A stretch of 64,000 bases of DNA, from assembly GCA_023475345.1 (NCBI GenBank), contig JAMCWD010000022.1, forward strand, positions 1 through 64,000, written 5' to 3'. Below the pieces are notes generated by a model that made no database searches, was not told where the DNA came from, and worked only from the letters and a program-made list of their open reading frames with translations. Every line of letters starts with the position of its first letter. Position 1 is the first letter of the stretch. This DNA comes from Chloroflexota bacterium (lineage in GTDB: Bacteria; Vulcanimicrobiota; JAMCWD01). This document shows, in pieces, positions 50,282 through 59,600 of this stretch. The translations under genes and the position numbers were made by a program.

Positions 50282-50614
50282 ATGTTGTATTATGATCCTG
50301 ACAGGTATGCAGACTGGCCCGGCGGAAGAATAAAGAAGAAGGCTGAAAAATCCAGGAAGCCTACGAGGTTTCCGCGCATTTGCGCTACGTGCAGGCACCT
50401 CAAGGTACTGGAGACGGGCAGGGAATTTGCCGCCATAATCGATACCGAATACACCCTCTTTTCATGCAGCAAGCTGGGCTGGGAGACAAAAGAATTTTAC
50501 CTTATGAAAACGGACATCGATATAGCGGAATATACCTCATCGCAGGAAGAATGTCCTCACTGGGAGCCGTGGTATGAAGATATCGAAAAGGACCACGGCA
50601 CAGGACAGGAATAA
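50282..50614 (+). CDS. Small Cys-containing protein of unknown function
   Basis: 110 residues from the ATG at 50282, with GGTGA close upstream. A basic N-terminus (RIKKKAEKSRKP) is followed by CATCRHL, a Cys in LFSCSKLGW and another in EECPHWEPW, so four cysteines could bind zinc or an Fe-S cluster. No family recognised. It follows comEC by 28 bases and may be the last gene of that transcript. Confidence 0.65.
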   Translation: MLYYDPDRYADWPGGRIKKKAEKSRKPTRFPRICATCRHLKVLETGREFAAIIDTEYTLFSCSKLGWETKEFYLMKTDIDIAEYTSSQEECPHWEPWYEDIEKDHGTGQE

Positions 50615-50640
50615 AAAAAAGACGCCTTTCGAGGCGCCTT
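50613..50640 (-). terminator. Intrinsic terminator of the cytoplasmic DJ-1 gene
   Basis: On the minus strand GGCGCCT-CGAA-AGGCGTC forms a stable hairpin followed by eight T residues. The A-run overlaps the end of the convergent plus-strand gene. Confidence 0.88.
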
Positions 50641-50675
50641 TCGTAAAAATCCGGTTGATCCGAACTTATAAAAAC

Positions 50676-51218
50676 TTATTCCTGTGGGGCTTCTGCTTTC
50701 TCTTTAAGAAGCTTGAGTATGGCTTCGCCGAATTCCTTTGAGGCATCGGGGCCATTGGCCGTTACGATACAACCTGAAACTTCGACGGGAACGACCTTGG
50801 GCGATACTATCGCGCCCTGGTTTTTCAGTGTCATAAGCTCGGTTGCGTAAGCCGTGGCCTTCTTGCCTTTCAATATTCCCGCATTTGCAAGCGTCGAAGG
50901 CGCAATACAAATAGCCGCCACTATTCTGCCTGCATTATAAAAATTGTTGACGATCTGATGCGCGAGCATGTTGCGGAAAAATTCCTGCGCGCCGGGGCCG
51001 CCGACCAGGATGATAGCATCAAATCCCTCATGCTTTACGTCTTCTATTTGTAGGTCGGGAGTTACTTCCAGCCCGAACCGTCCTCTTATATTCCTTACAG
51101 TGGTCGATGCTACTTTGATGTTATATCCTGCTTCTTCCAGGATTTTCCGTGGTTCCGCATACTCCTCATCCCTGAAATCTCTTGCAGGAACCAGGAATAG
51201 TACATTGATTTCCGCCAT
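50676..51218 (-). CDS. Cytoplasmic DJ-1/PfpI-family protein
   Basis: 180 residues without signal peptide. The DJ-1 nucleophile elbow reads AAICIAPS with Cys, the acid is in RDFRDEEY, and the ILVGGPGAQ strand is intact. It is clearly related to the exported copy at 39.0-39.6 kb (shared FRDEEY, GGPGAQ, AGILK). Such proteins have proposed roles in repairing glycated molecules or in protein quality control. GGAGG lies upstream of the ATG, and a terminator follows. Confidence 0.92.
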   Translation of the reverse strand: MAEINVLFLVPARDFRDEEYAEPRKILEEAGYNIKVASTTVRNIRGRFGLEVTPDLQIEDVKHEGFDAIILVGGPGAQEFFRNMLAHQIVNNFYNAGRIVAAICIAPSTLANAGILKGKKATAYATELMTLKNQGAIVSPKVVPVEVSGCIVTANGPDASKEFGEAILKLLKEKAEAPQE

Positions 51219-51288
51219 TTTTACTAAGACCTCCGTGTTATGAATTTTGATAATATTGAGAATATATTATCTCAAAATTAAATTTTGG

Positions 51289-51465
51289 TCAATTCTTCCC
51301 GAGTTTGACTATGACGTGGCTCCCGGTGGGGTCTTTCAGTACCGACATGAGCTTAACCACCATGTATTCGAGCTTTTCATGCTGGGATTTAAGCTCCTCA
51401 AGCTCTGCTTCAAGCCGATCCAATTTGCTTTGAATGTTGTAATCGCTGTCTTTCCCGTCGTGCAT
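51289..51465 (-). CDS. Small coiled-coil protein
   Basis: 58 residues from the ATG at 51465, chosen because AGGAGA is seven bases upstream. Residues 13-42 form one heptad-rich coil (SKLDRLEAELEELKSQHEKLE). The gene lies 31 bases after efp on the same strand and probably ends that transcript. No family recognised. Confidence 0.65.
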   Translation of the reverse strand: MHDGKDSDYNIQSKLDRLEAELEELKSQHEKLEYMVVKLMSVLKDPTGSHVIVKLGKN

Positions 51466-51496
51466 CAATATCTCTCCTTTCAAGCGTACCGTTGTA

Positions 51497-52054
51497 TCAT
51501 ACCCTTTTCAAGTATGTGCCGGTCCTGGTGTCTATCTGGAGCTTCTCCCCCATATCGACGAAAAGCGGTACCTGTATGACGGCTCCCGTTTCCAGGGTTG
51601 CGGGCTTGGTGCCGCCGGTTGCGGTATCGCCTTTGTGTCCCGGCTCGGTGAATTCCACTTTGAGTTCGACGAAGTTGGGGATATCCACCCCGACTATTTC
51701 ACCCTCATATATCTGGACGTTGATTTCAGAGCCTTCCTTGAGCCATTTCATGCCGTCTCCCATCTTGTCAATGCCGATATTGATCTGGTCGAATGTATTC
51801 ATATCCATGAAAACGGCCTCGTCGTCCGACGTGTAAAGAAGCTGCATGGGCTTATTCTCGATGTAAGCGCTCTTGACTTTTTCGCCTGCCCTGAAAGTTT
51901 TTTCAAGCGTGAGGCCTGTCCTGATATTTTTTAATTTTGTGCGGACGAACGCATTTCCCTTGCCCGGCTTGACATGCTGGAAGTCGGTAACAGTGAATAT
52001 ATCGCCGTCCAGCTCTATACTGTTGCCGTTACGAAAATCGTTGCTCGAAATCAT
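51497..52054 (-). CDS. efp: Elongation factor P
   Basis: 185 residues with the three-domain EF-P pattern. The modification-loop Lys32 in HVKPGKGNAF is present, as are FRAGEKVKSAYIENKPMQLLY and the C-terminal GAVIQVPLFVDMGEKLQIDTRTGTYLKRV signature. EF-P helps ribosomes past polyproline stalls. AGGAGG stands before the ATG. No lysyl-modifying gene is adjacent. It follows the EIIC gene by 47 bases. Confidence 0.97.
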   Translation of the reverse strand: MISSNDFRNGNSIELDGDIFTVTDFQHVKPGKGNAFVRTKLKNIRTGLTLEKTFRAGEKVKSAYIENKPMQLLYTSDDEAVFMDMNTFDQINIGIDKMGDGMKWLKEGSEINVQIYEGEIVGVDIPNFVELKVEFTEPGHKGDTATGGTKPATLETGAVIQVPLFVDMGEKLQIDTRTGTYLKRV

Positions 52055-52101
52055 ATTTTTCCTCCTGTTCGGTATGATGTTTGCTTCTATCTTAAGCCTG
52101 A

Positions 52102-53418
52102 CTAATCCTCTTTGATCTCATTTTGTGGTTGTGATTCCTGTTCTATCATTTTTTGCTCGTAGGCCTTGAAAAACGGGTAGTATATAAGCCCGCTAAGGAA
52201 GAAGTTAAACAGCGTCAGCAGTACCGCTTTGCCGGAAAGGCCGCATGCCAGAAAAGCGCCTACAGGGCCGGGGAGTATCCAGGGGGGCATGGAATAAAGC
52301 GGCCCGACCCAACCCAGCGCCAGCACCATATAAGCTATGACGCCGCTGAGAACGGGAGCCAGTATAAACGGTATAGCCAGGACCGGGTTCATTACTATGG
52401 GGAGGCCGAAAATCACAGGCTCGTTGATATTGCATATCCCCGGTATCAGGCTCAGTTTGCCGAGTTTTTTCAGGAAACCGGATTTTGAAAAACACATCAA
52501 AAGAACAAGGCTCAAAGTAGCCCCCGATCCTCCTATCCATACGAACCACTGGTAAAAGGGCAGCGTCGTGATGTGGGGAGCGGCCATGTGGGAGGCCACC
52601 GCGGCGGAATTCGCCTCTAGATATTCCATCCAGAAAGGCAGGAATATTGCGACCATCACCGATGCCCCGTGGACTCCCGCAAGCCATATTATCTGCATCA
52701 CCAGGTTGACGAGGATTACAGCCCATATAGTGTCGCCCAAAAATGTGAGCGGGGAGAGTATCTTTGAAACGAGGCCGATTATATTTATGCCGAAAAGGTG
52801 AACCACTACCCAGATCGTTGTAATTATTACGGTTACCGGCAGCAGGTTGGCGAAAGCCTGCACGACGCTGGGCGGCACGCTTTCAGGAAAAGAGAAAGAA
52901 AGTTTTTTGCTCTTACAGAACCTTCCGACTTCCACGGCGAAAAACGCCAGGAATATCGCCGTAAAGAGGCCTGCCCCGCCGAGGTCTTTCAGGGGCAGTG
53001 CGGGTTTTCCGCTTTCCAGTAAAGCCGGGGTCTGTGTGATCAGGAACCCTGCGGATGAAGCCAGGGCCGAAGGCAGCCCTTCCATGTCGTAAGACCGGGC
53101 AAGGAAATAAGCTACGGTGAACGATGCGAACAGGGCCATAAGGCCCATTGAGAGGCGGTAAGGGACTAAAAGGAGCGCCGTATGAGACGAGTACCAGGAA
53201 GCGGCGGTTTTCAGCCAGGGGATTGAGTCTCCCCATTGTTGGGCGAACCAGTCGAGGTTAAGCGAGCCGAGGAGAAGAAAAAGGCTCCCTATTATGACTA
53301 AGGGCAGTATAGATACAATGCCGTCGCGTGTCGCTCTCAGGTGGCGCTGTTCTCCCAGCACTGCGATTTTTGACAGCACGGTTTTTTCAAGCCAGGGCAT
53401 AAACTCAACTTTCGTCAT
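52102..53418 (-). CDS. PTS EIIC permease, lactose/cellobiose type, orphan
   Basis: 438 residues with about ten membrane helices. The EIIC (CelB-like) signature is clear: WLAGVHGASVMVAIF and INEPVIFGLPIVMNP, with the catalytic-type Glu in the NEPV motif, plus ARSYDMEGLPSALA near residue 110. It would phosphorylate and import a beta-disaccharide or similar sugar, but no EIIA, EIIB, HPr or EI is in the window. It starts three bases after tsaD and precedes efp, an odd place for a sugar permease. Confidence 0.9.
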   Translation of the reverse strand: MTKVEFMPWLEKTVLSKIAVLGEQRHLRATRDGIVSILPLVIIGSLFLLLGSLNLDWFAQQWGDSIPWLKTAASWYSSHTALLLVPYRLSMGLMALFASFTVAYFLARSYDMEGLPSALASSAGFLITQTPALLESGKPALPLKDLGGAGLFTAIFLAFFAVEVGRFCKSKKLSFSFPESVPPSVVQAFANLLPVTVIITTIWVVVHLFGINIIGLVSKILSPLTFLGDTIWAVILVNLVMQIIWLAGVHGASVMVAIFLPFWMEYLEANSAAVASHMAAPHITTLPFYQWFVWIGGSGATLSLVLLMCFSKSGFLKKLGKLSLIPGICNINEPVIFGLPIVMNPVLAIPFILAPVLSGVIAYMVLALGWVGPLYSMPPWILPGPVGAFLACGLSGKAVLLTLFNFFLSGLIYYPFFKAYEQKMIEQESQPQNEIKED

Positions 53419-53421
53419 TGT

Positions 53422-54444
53422 TCATCCTTGGTTTTCATTAGAGTAATTCTCCAGGTCAAATGTCGCATGGGCATCAAGGCCGAAGCCGCTTTTGATCCCC
53501 GCCTTGTTCATGTAATAAGCCGCGCAGGCCACCATGGCGGCATTATCGGTACAGAGAGCGGGGGAGGGGACGAACAGCCTGATCCCTTTTTTCTCCAGAT
53601 TCGATTTCATAGCGTTCCTGAGAGATCTGTTGGCGGCGACCCCCCCGGCCATCAATACTCTATCTATGCCTGTTGATTCCGCGGCGGAGAGAGTCTTTGT
53701 AACCAGGACATCTATCACCGCATCCTGGAAAGCCCTGCATACTTCTGCCGGGGTGGTTTTTTCCCCTTCCCTGGAGCGGAGGTGATTTATCACCGCGGTT
53801 TTCAGCCCGCTGAAGCTGAATTCAAAAGTGCCGGATTTGAGCATGGGCCTTGGAAAAGTTAACCCTTTGCCTTCGGCCTTTTCCGCCAGTTTTTCTATTA
53901 TCGGGCCTCCCGGGTAACCCAGCCTCATATATTTTGCGACCTTGTCGAACGCTTCGCCAGCGGCATCGTCTCTTGTTTCTCCGAGTATTTTGAAATTGTG
54001 ATGTCCTCTCATTTCTATGATCGAAGTATGACCGCCTGAGACTACCAGCGCCAGCAGGGGGAAATCGAATTCGCCGAATTGTATTGAATTAGCATAGATA
54101 TGGGCGGCCAGGTGGTTCACTCCGTAAACAGGGATGTCCAGGGCAAAAGCAAGAGTTTTCGCAACGGTGACGCCGACAAGCAACGCGCCTATGAGTCCCG
54201 GCGCGTTACTGACCGCTATCGCGTCGATATCTCTGAAAGAAAGGCCGGCCTGCTTCAATGCCCGGTCTATCAGCGGGTTTATTACTTCCAGGTGACGCCT
54301 GCAGGCTATTTCCGGCACCACCCCGCCGTAAATTCGGTGAAGATCGACCTGGGAGGCCACCAGGTTGACGGTAACATCCTGCGGGCCGGAAAGTATCGCA
54401 GCCGAACATTCATCACAACTGGTTTCTATGCCGAGTATCCTCAT
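53422..54444 (-). CDS. tsaD: tRNA N6-threonylcarbamoyladenosine transferase subunit
   Basis: 340 residues, normal for TsaD/Kae1. IETSCDECSAAIL at the start, metal-binding HLAAH (His111, His115), VVSGGHTSI, and KVAKYMRLGYPGGP are all intact. With TsaB (encoded 1 kb upstream) it transfers threonylcarbamoyl to A37 of ANN-decoding tRNAs. A terminator-like hairpin lies 13-36 bases before its start codon, and the start has GGAG. Confidence 0.97.
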   Translation of the reverse strand: MRILGIETSCDECSAAILSGPQDVTVNLVASQVDLHRIYGGVVPEIACRRHLEVINPLIDRALKQAGLSFRDIDAIAVSNAPGLIGALLVGVTVAKTLAFALDIPVYGVNHLAAHIYANSIQFGEFDFPLLALVVSGGHTSIIEMRGHHNFKILGETRDDAAGEAFDKVAKYMRLGYPGGPIIEKLAEKAEGKGLTFPRPMLKSGTFEFSFSGLKTAVINHLRSREGEKTTPAEVCRAFQDAVIDVLVTKTLSAAESTGIDRVLMAGGVAANRSLRNAMKSNLEKKGIRLFVPSPALCTDNAAMVACAAYYMNKAGIKSGFGLDAHATFDLENYSNENQG

Positions 54445-54456
54445 CCGTTTCTCCGA

Positions 54457-54480
54457 TAAAAAAAATCACCCGGAAGGTGA
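54457..54480 (-). terminator. Terminator-like hairpin just before tsaD
   Basis: On the minus strand a TCACC/GGTGA stem (54476-54480 and 54466-54470) is followed by eight T residues and then, only 13 bases on, by the tsaD start. It may end the tsaB-rimI transcript or attenuate tsaD. Confidence 0.7.
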
Positions 54481-54653
54481 AAGGATTTTCTGGTAAGCGG
54501 CCTTTAAATCCTGCATGGAATTATTAAAAGGCTGTTAAAATTTCAGCGCCGTCCTGTAAAATATTGTTCGAGCCTGTCGGGAACTTCTCCATCCTCTCCA
54601 TACGCTTACCTGGTCGAAGAATGATCGGCGGCAGCCCGGGCACTATTAAAATA

Positions 54654-54944
54654 TCAAATCTTGCTGCGCAGGAATAATATTAATTCGCCTATCTGGTTGA
54701 TAATATTTCTCATGCGCTGTTTGGGAACATCCGGTTTCTCATAATCTTCTCTTGTAATGTCCTGAAGGGGCAGAAACTTTTCCAGGTAGCCCCGGGGCCA
54801 GTTTTCTTTCGCGGCTATTAAAAGGTCATTATATTTTTTGATAAACGTCGATGCCCCGCTGTAGTCCTTGCTATGGTAGGCAAGCTCGGCATTTCTTCTC
54901 AATTGCTCCGTTTTTCTTAAAAGGACAGGTCCGCTTTCTCCCAT
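54654..54944 (-). CDS. Small helical protein, unknown function
   Basis: 96 residues. Two predicted helical parts (LLRKTEQLRRNAELAYHS, and RMRNIINQIGELILFLRSKI at the end) join a polar linker with several Pro/Trp. No recognised family. GGGGGGAT lies upstream of the ATG. It stands between rimI and tsaD, 77 bases after rimI, on the same strand. Confidence 0.6.
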   Translation of the reverse strand: MGESGPVLLRKTEQLRRNAELAYHSKDYSGASTFIKKYNDLLIAAKENWPRGYLEKFLPLQDITREDYEKPDVPKQRMRNIINQIGELILFLRSKI

Positions 54945-55021
54945 TTTTTATATCCCCCCTTTTTGGAAGACAGTGTAAAATAACCCTTATACCGGGTTTT
55001 ACCCATAATCTAAATTTTTGC

Positions 55022-55525
55022 TCACTTTTTTAGTTGTTTATTAAGTTTTTTCAACCTTTCATTGTACGACTTATTTTTTAGCGAGCCTGCCCACATTATG
55101 AGTGCATTGCGGTTCAGGTCGTAATAGTTTTTCCTGAACCCCGCCCGGACGAAGCCGAATTTTGTATATAAGGCAATTGCAGGCTTGTTTTTTTCCCACA
55201 CTTCCAGCGTTATCCAGTAACAGCCCCGCTCTCTGCAGATCTCTATCAGGCGATACAGGAGCAGGCTCCCCAGGCCCAGTCCCCGGAATGATTTGCTTAC
55301 GGACATGGTTGCGATATGAGCTTCGTCTTTGAATATCCAGGCTCCGGCAAATCCTGTGAGATCTCCTTTTTTGCTGCGGACCGCCAGGTATAATGCATTT
55401 TTATTATTCAAAAGCTCGAACAGGAAAGATTCTCTCGACCAGGGAGATAATTCAACTTCCTTTTCGATTTTTAAAACATCTTCCAGGTCATCGACGGAAA
55501 GCTCGTTGATTATATACCTGCTCAT
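55022..55525 (-). CDS. rimI: Ribosomal-protein alanine N-acetyltransferase
   Basis: 167 residues, one GNAT domain: acetyl-CoA loop SFRGLGLGSLLLYRLIEICRERGC and the ALYTKFGFVRAGFRKNYY end are typical of RimI. It acetylates the N-terminal alanine of ribosomal protein S18 in E. coli. Its ATG overlaps the tsaB stop (ATGA), the widespread tsaB-rimI pairing. Confidence 0.93.
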   Translation of the reverse strand: MSRYIINELSVDDLEDVLKIEKEVELSPWSRESFLFELLNNKNALYLAVRSKKGDLTGFAGAWIFKDEAHIATMSVSKSFRGLGLGSLLLYRLIEICRERGCYWITLEVWEKNKPAIALYTKFGFVRAGFRKNYYDLNRNALIMWAGSLKNKSYNERLKKLNKQLKK

Positions 55526-56247
55526 TTCAGTACCTGTTTTTCCAGGGGGATGGCGTCAGGTTCTCTCAGGTAAAAAACATCTATATCCTTATACGAGGAA
55601 CCTCTTCCTTTTGCAATGATTTTCTCGGTTTCAACGGCCACTGTCTCTGCTTTCGGATACCAGAAATTGTCGGGCAGAATATGAATTTTATCATTGTCCC
55701 GGAGCGTACCGGCTATGAAAGGAACCCCTGACCCCAGAATATATATTCCATCGTTATGACCGGAGATAAAGCTCGCCAGCTTATCAATACCACCTATATT
55801 ATAATTGCTTATTCTTTCGATTTTTCCCGATTCGTATATGTAAGCGGCAAAGAAAAACTCTTTTTTTCTTGCATCCATGACCGGGATAATACAACCATTT
55901 CCCGGCGGGGCATTTTTAGCGATGATATCGAGGGTGTTCAACCCGACAACGGGCACATCCAGAACCTGTGCAAGAGTTTTTGCGGTAGCCAGGCCCAGCC
56001 TCAGGCCGGTGTAGCTCCCGGGACCTGTAGTAACCCCGACGCCTGTATAGCCGCTCCTGGAAAGGGACGTTTTTTCCATTAAATCATTTATTAAAGGTAC
56101 GAGATATAACAGTTGATTGCCGGGGGCATTCTTCGTAGCGCTATTCAATACCAGCCCGTCCCTGACGAAGGCGACAGAACAATTATCCCCGCTGGTATCC
56201 AGGCCGATAACATAGCCGGGCGGGTTATTTTCTTTGGGATTAGTCAC
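55522..56247 (-). CDS. tsaB: tRNA threonylcarbamoyladenosine biosynthesis protein
   Basis: 241 residues, GTG start. The TsaB pattern is plain: VIGLDTSGDNCSVAFVRDG, then TGVGVTTGPGSYTGLRLGLATAKTLAQVL and IIPVMDARKKEFFFAAY. It lacks the metal motif of TsaD, as expected for the regulatory partner. It overlaps rimI by four bases. No strong SD site is apparent. Confidence 0.95.
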   Translation of the reverse strand: MTNPKENNPPGYVIGLDTSGDNCSVAFVRDGLVLNSATKNAPGNQLLYLVPLINDLMEKTSLSRSGYTGVGVTTGPGSYTGLRLGLATAKTLAQVLDVPVVGLNTLDIIAKNAPPGNGCIIPVMDARKKEFFFAAYIYESGKIERISNYNIGGIDKLASFISGHNDGIYILGSGVPFIAGTLRDNDKIHILPDNFWYPKAETVAVETEKIIAKGRGSSYKDIDVFYLREPDAIPLEKQVLK

Positions 56248-56527
56248 AAATTCATTTTAAAGCATATTTTAATGGAATGAACTATATCCATAGAACGGTT
56301 TTTTCCTGGAGAATAGTAGTTCTTTAGGATTAATACTTACAGGCATTTTATTATGATAAATAAATATGTATAATTTCGCCGGCAGATGCAAAATTAAGGA
56401 AAAACGGCTTGAAATGAGGGTTTGTGGGTGCCGCCCGGTATTCGGCGGGGATTTTATTATGTAAAAGAAGCCTGTTCGGGGGGTATGGTTTTTATGATTA
56501 TTTTTCAATAAAAGGCGTATAATTATG

Positions 56528-56555
56528 TTGACAAATCTAAATAAGAATGTAAAAT
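56528..56555 (+). promoter_or_regulatory. Sigma-70-type promoter of the first PilB/GspE-like gene
   Basis: A perfect TTGACA (56528-56533) and TAAAAT (56550-56555) are 16 bases apart, about 95 bases before the start codon. Confidence 0.75.
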
Positions 56556-56562
56556 TATAGTT

Positions 56563-56640
56563 GGACAATTATATCAAGTTGGCCTTTAAGGTTTGTTGTA
56601 ATTTGATATAGTATTTCATTTTAATAACGGTTAATTGTCC
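56563..56640 (+). promoter_or_regulatory. Inverted repeat in the leader, next to the ribosome site
   Basis: GGACAATTA (56563-56571) and TAATTGTCC (56632-56640) are perfect complements 60 bases apart; the second arm abuts the GGGAGGAG site of the ATPase gene. It may be an mRNA structure or two half-sites of an operator. Confidence 0.4.
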
Positions 56641-56650
56641 GGGAGGAGTT

Positions 56651-59600
56651 ATGGCGCGAAAGCGTGTTGGAGATCTTTTGCTTGAAGCGGGGGTTATAAC
56701 TGCTGAGCAGTTGGGCACCGCGCTTAAAGAGCAGAAAAAGACTCATGATCGGCTTGGCAACGTCCTTCTGAAGCTTAACTTTATTGATGAAGATAAGCTT
56801 TCCGAAGTGCTTGCTCATCAATCAGGTGCCAATTTTGTTGATCTCACAGAGATTTCTATTTCTCCGGAAACGGCGAAGCTTTTGCCGAAAAGTTTCTGTA
56901 TGGAGAACAAAGTCATTCCGCTTTCGAAAGATGGAAACCGTATAGTAGTGGCGATGAGCGACCCATTCGATATCGTAACTCTCGATATGGTTACACTTTT
57001 CACAGGCAGCGAAGTACAGGTTGCTGTGGCGAGAGAAAGAGAAATAGTTGACGCCATTGAAAAGTTTTGCTTTGAAGAAGAGCTTGAGCTTGTCCCTTCA
57101 GGAGGAGGAGAAAGAAAGGAAGATCTGTCGGATATAGCTTTCAGGTCAGAAATTAAAGACGGGCAGGATCTTTCGAAAATCAGCCCTGAAAAAATATTCA
57201 TACCTCTTGAAACATTGCGTATGGTGCCGCAGGAATTCTGCACCAATAACAAGATCATCCCGCTTCGAAAGGGAGATAATTACCTGCTCATCGGGATGGC
57301 GGACCCTTCCGATATCGTTACCCTCGATATGCTTAAAGTTATGACGGGTCTTGAAATAAGGACGGTTCCTTTTTCCGAAGAGGATATCATGGATCTCCTG
57401 GCCCGTTTTTATCATGATGACCTGGCCCTTGAAGAGCTGGTATCTGTAGTTTCCGATGAGACCTCGGTTGAAGTTGTCAGGAGCGATTTCGGGGGAGATT
57501 TTGATTCATCGGAAAGCAGCATTAAAAACATTGATCTGCAGAGCCTCCGGAACAAGAGTGAGACCGGCCCGGTAATACGCCTTGCCAACTCCCTTGTTAT
57601 CGAAGCCATAAAAATGAGAGCTTCGGATATACACATCGAGCCGAGGGAAGCGGCGACACAGGTCCGCTGCCGCGTTGACGGTCTTTTGAAGAACATGACT
57701 TTCCTCCCGTCCTTCGTCCATGCGCGCCTTATTTCAAGGTTCAAAATTATGAGCGGCATGGATATATCCGAGACCCGGAACCCCCAGGACGGCAGGTGCC
57801 GTGTCCGCATGGGCAAAAACGAGTATGACATGCGTGTCTCAACCGTGCCCACGTTCTACGGCGAAAAGCTCGTTATGCGTATCCTGGACCAGAGTGCCGG
57901 ATCAATCGGTCTTGAAAACATCGGTTTCTGCCAGGAAGATTACGACAAGATTATAACGGCAATAACGCAGCAGCAGGGGATTATTCTCGTAACGGGTCCT
58001 ACGGGAAGCGGTAAGTCTTCGACGCTGTTCAGCATCCTGGAAGTCCTTAAGTCCGAGACCAAGAATATAATCACGGTCGAGGATCCTATAGAATATGATA
58101 TCACGGGCATTAACCAGATGCAGGTTAATGAGAAGGCCGGGCTTACCTTCGCATCGCTTTTAAGGCACATCCTCCGCCAGGACCCCGACGTGGTGATGGT
58201 CGGTGAAATCCGTGACGAGGAAACCGCCGAAATAGCGTTCCATGCCGCTATGACGGGCCATCTTGTGCTTTCAACTCTACATACCAACGATGCTCCCACG
58301 ACGGTCATACGCTTGAGGGAGCTTGCGGTCAGCCCTTATCTTGTAGCCGCTTCGCTTAAAGCGGTAGTAGCCCAGAGGCTTGTCCGCACAATTTGCTCCA
58401 AATGCCGCGAAGCGTATCCCGCTCCACGGGAAGTTGTCGAAATGCTCGGCATGGACTATTCCGATGATCTGAAATTTTACAAGGGAAAGGGTTGTAAGAC
58501 CTGCGGGTTTACCGGTTATCACGGAAGGACAGGCATTTTCGAAGTCCTTACTCTTGACGATAAAATCCAGGATTTGATTTACAAGGAAGTATCGACTATA
58601 GAGCTTGCCGATGCGGCGTCCAAACAGGGCATGAAATTCCTTATGCAGGATGCGATGAACAAAGTCAAAAAAGGCATAACGACGCCGGAAGAAGTCCTTC
58701 GCGTAATATCACGGGCCGAAATAATACAACACGGCAGGGTATGCCCGCGTTGTAATACGCGCATCCAGCTCGATTATACGGTCTGTCCCAAGTGTGGTCT
58801 TGATCTTGAGAAGAGAAAATGCCCCAACTGCGGCAAGGAGCTTGAGGAAGGCCTGGATATCTGTCCGAATTGTGACGTTCCCAAAGCTTCCATCGATATT
58901 TCTCAAAGGCAGCCTGCCATGGCAATGTCTGCGGGAGTTATTCCGCCTCCCGGCGCCCCCGTTAATGTCTCTCCGGTCCAGGTGCAGGAAGCTCCTCCTT
59001 CTGCGGCTGTCTGTCCGAATTGTGGGGCCGATGTTGACCCCAACTGGGTTAGATGTGCATTTTGCGATCATGTTATCGCGGAAAAAGCCGATGAGCCTGA
59101 TCCTGCAGAAGAGCGGGAGTGCCCCGGCTGCGGCAGGATGTTGAGTTCAGACTGGGTATCCTGCCCGTTCTGCGGAGCTTCGTTCGTTACAAAGGAAGAA
59201 CCCGAGCCTGAACCTGTCGCCGCTCAACCACAGCCTTCGTACCAGGCAGGGTTGTATCAGCAGGCGCCTCCATACCAGCAGCAATATCAGCCGCCTTATC
59301 CCCAGGCGTATCCTCCGCCGATGGGCTACCCGGCATACGGACAGCCCGGTTATTACCAGCCGGCTCCTTATGCTCCCCCCGCCCCTTATCCTTACCAGTA
59401 TCCTCCTGCGCCACAGACTTATCCTGCGGCCCAGAAGGTATGTCCTTCATGCAACCAGCCCGTCAATCCCCAGTGGAGGCTTTGCCCGTATTGTGCTGCA
59501 AATCTAGGGCAGAATATGGTGCAACAGGGAGCAGTCTGCAGCAATTGTAAAAGTCCGCTCCAGCCCGGGTGGAAAATTTGTCCTTCATGCGAATCGCCTG

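Larger units (their letters stand above)
56248..56650. other. Intergenic region with the promoter of the secretion/pilus ATPase genes
   Basis: No gene seen; 400 bases of AT-rich sequence separate the divergent tsaB and the first PilB/GspE-like gene. It holds a good promoter (56528-56555) and a long-range inverted repeat (56563-56571 with 56632-56640). Confidence 0.6.

Noticed and set aside
54500-54653. SRP RNA or tRNA in the gap before tsaD
   Set aside because: A GTTCGAGCC string looks like a T-loop, but no flanking stem, acceptor or SRP core motif was found.
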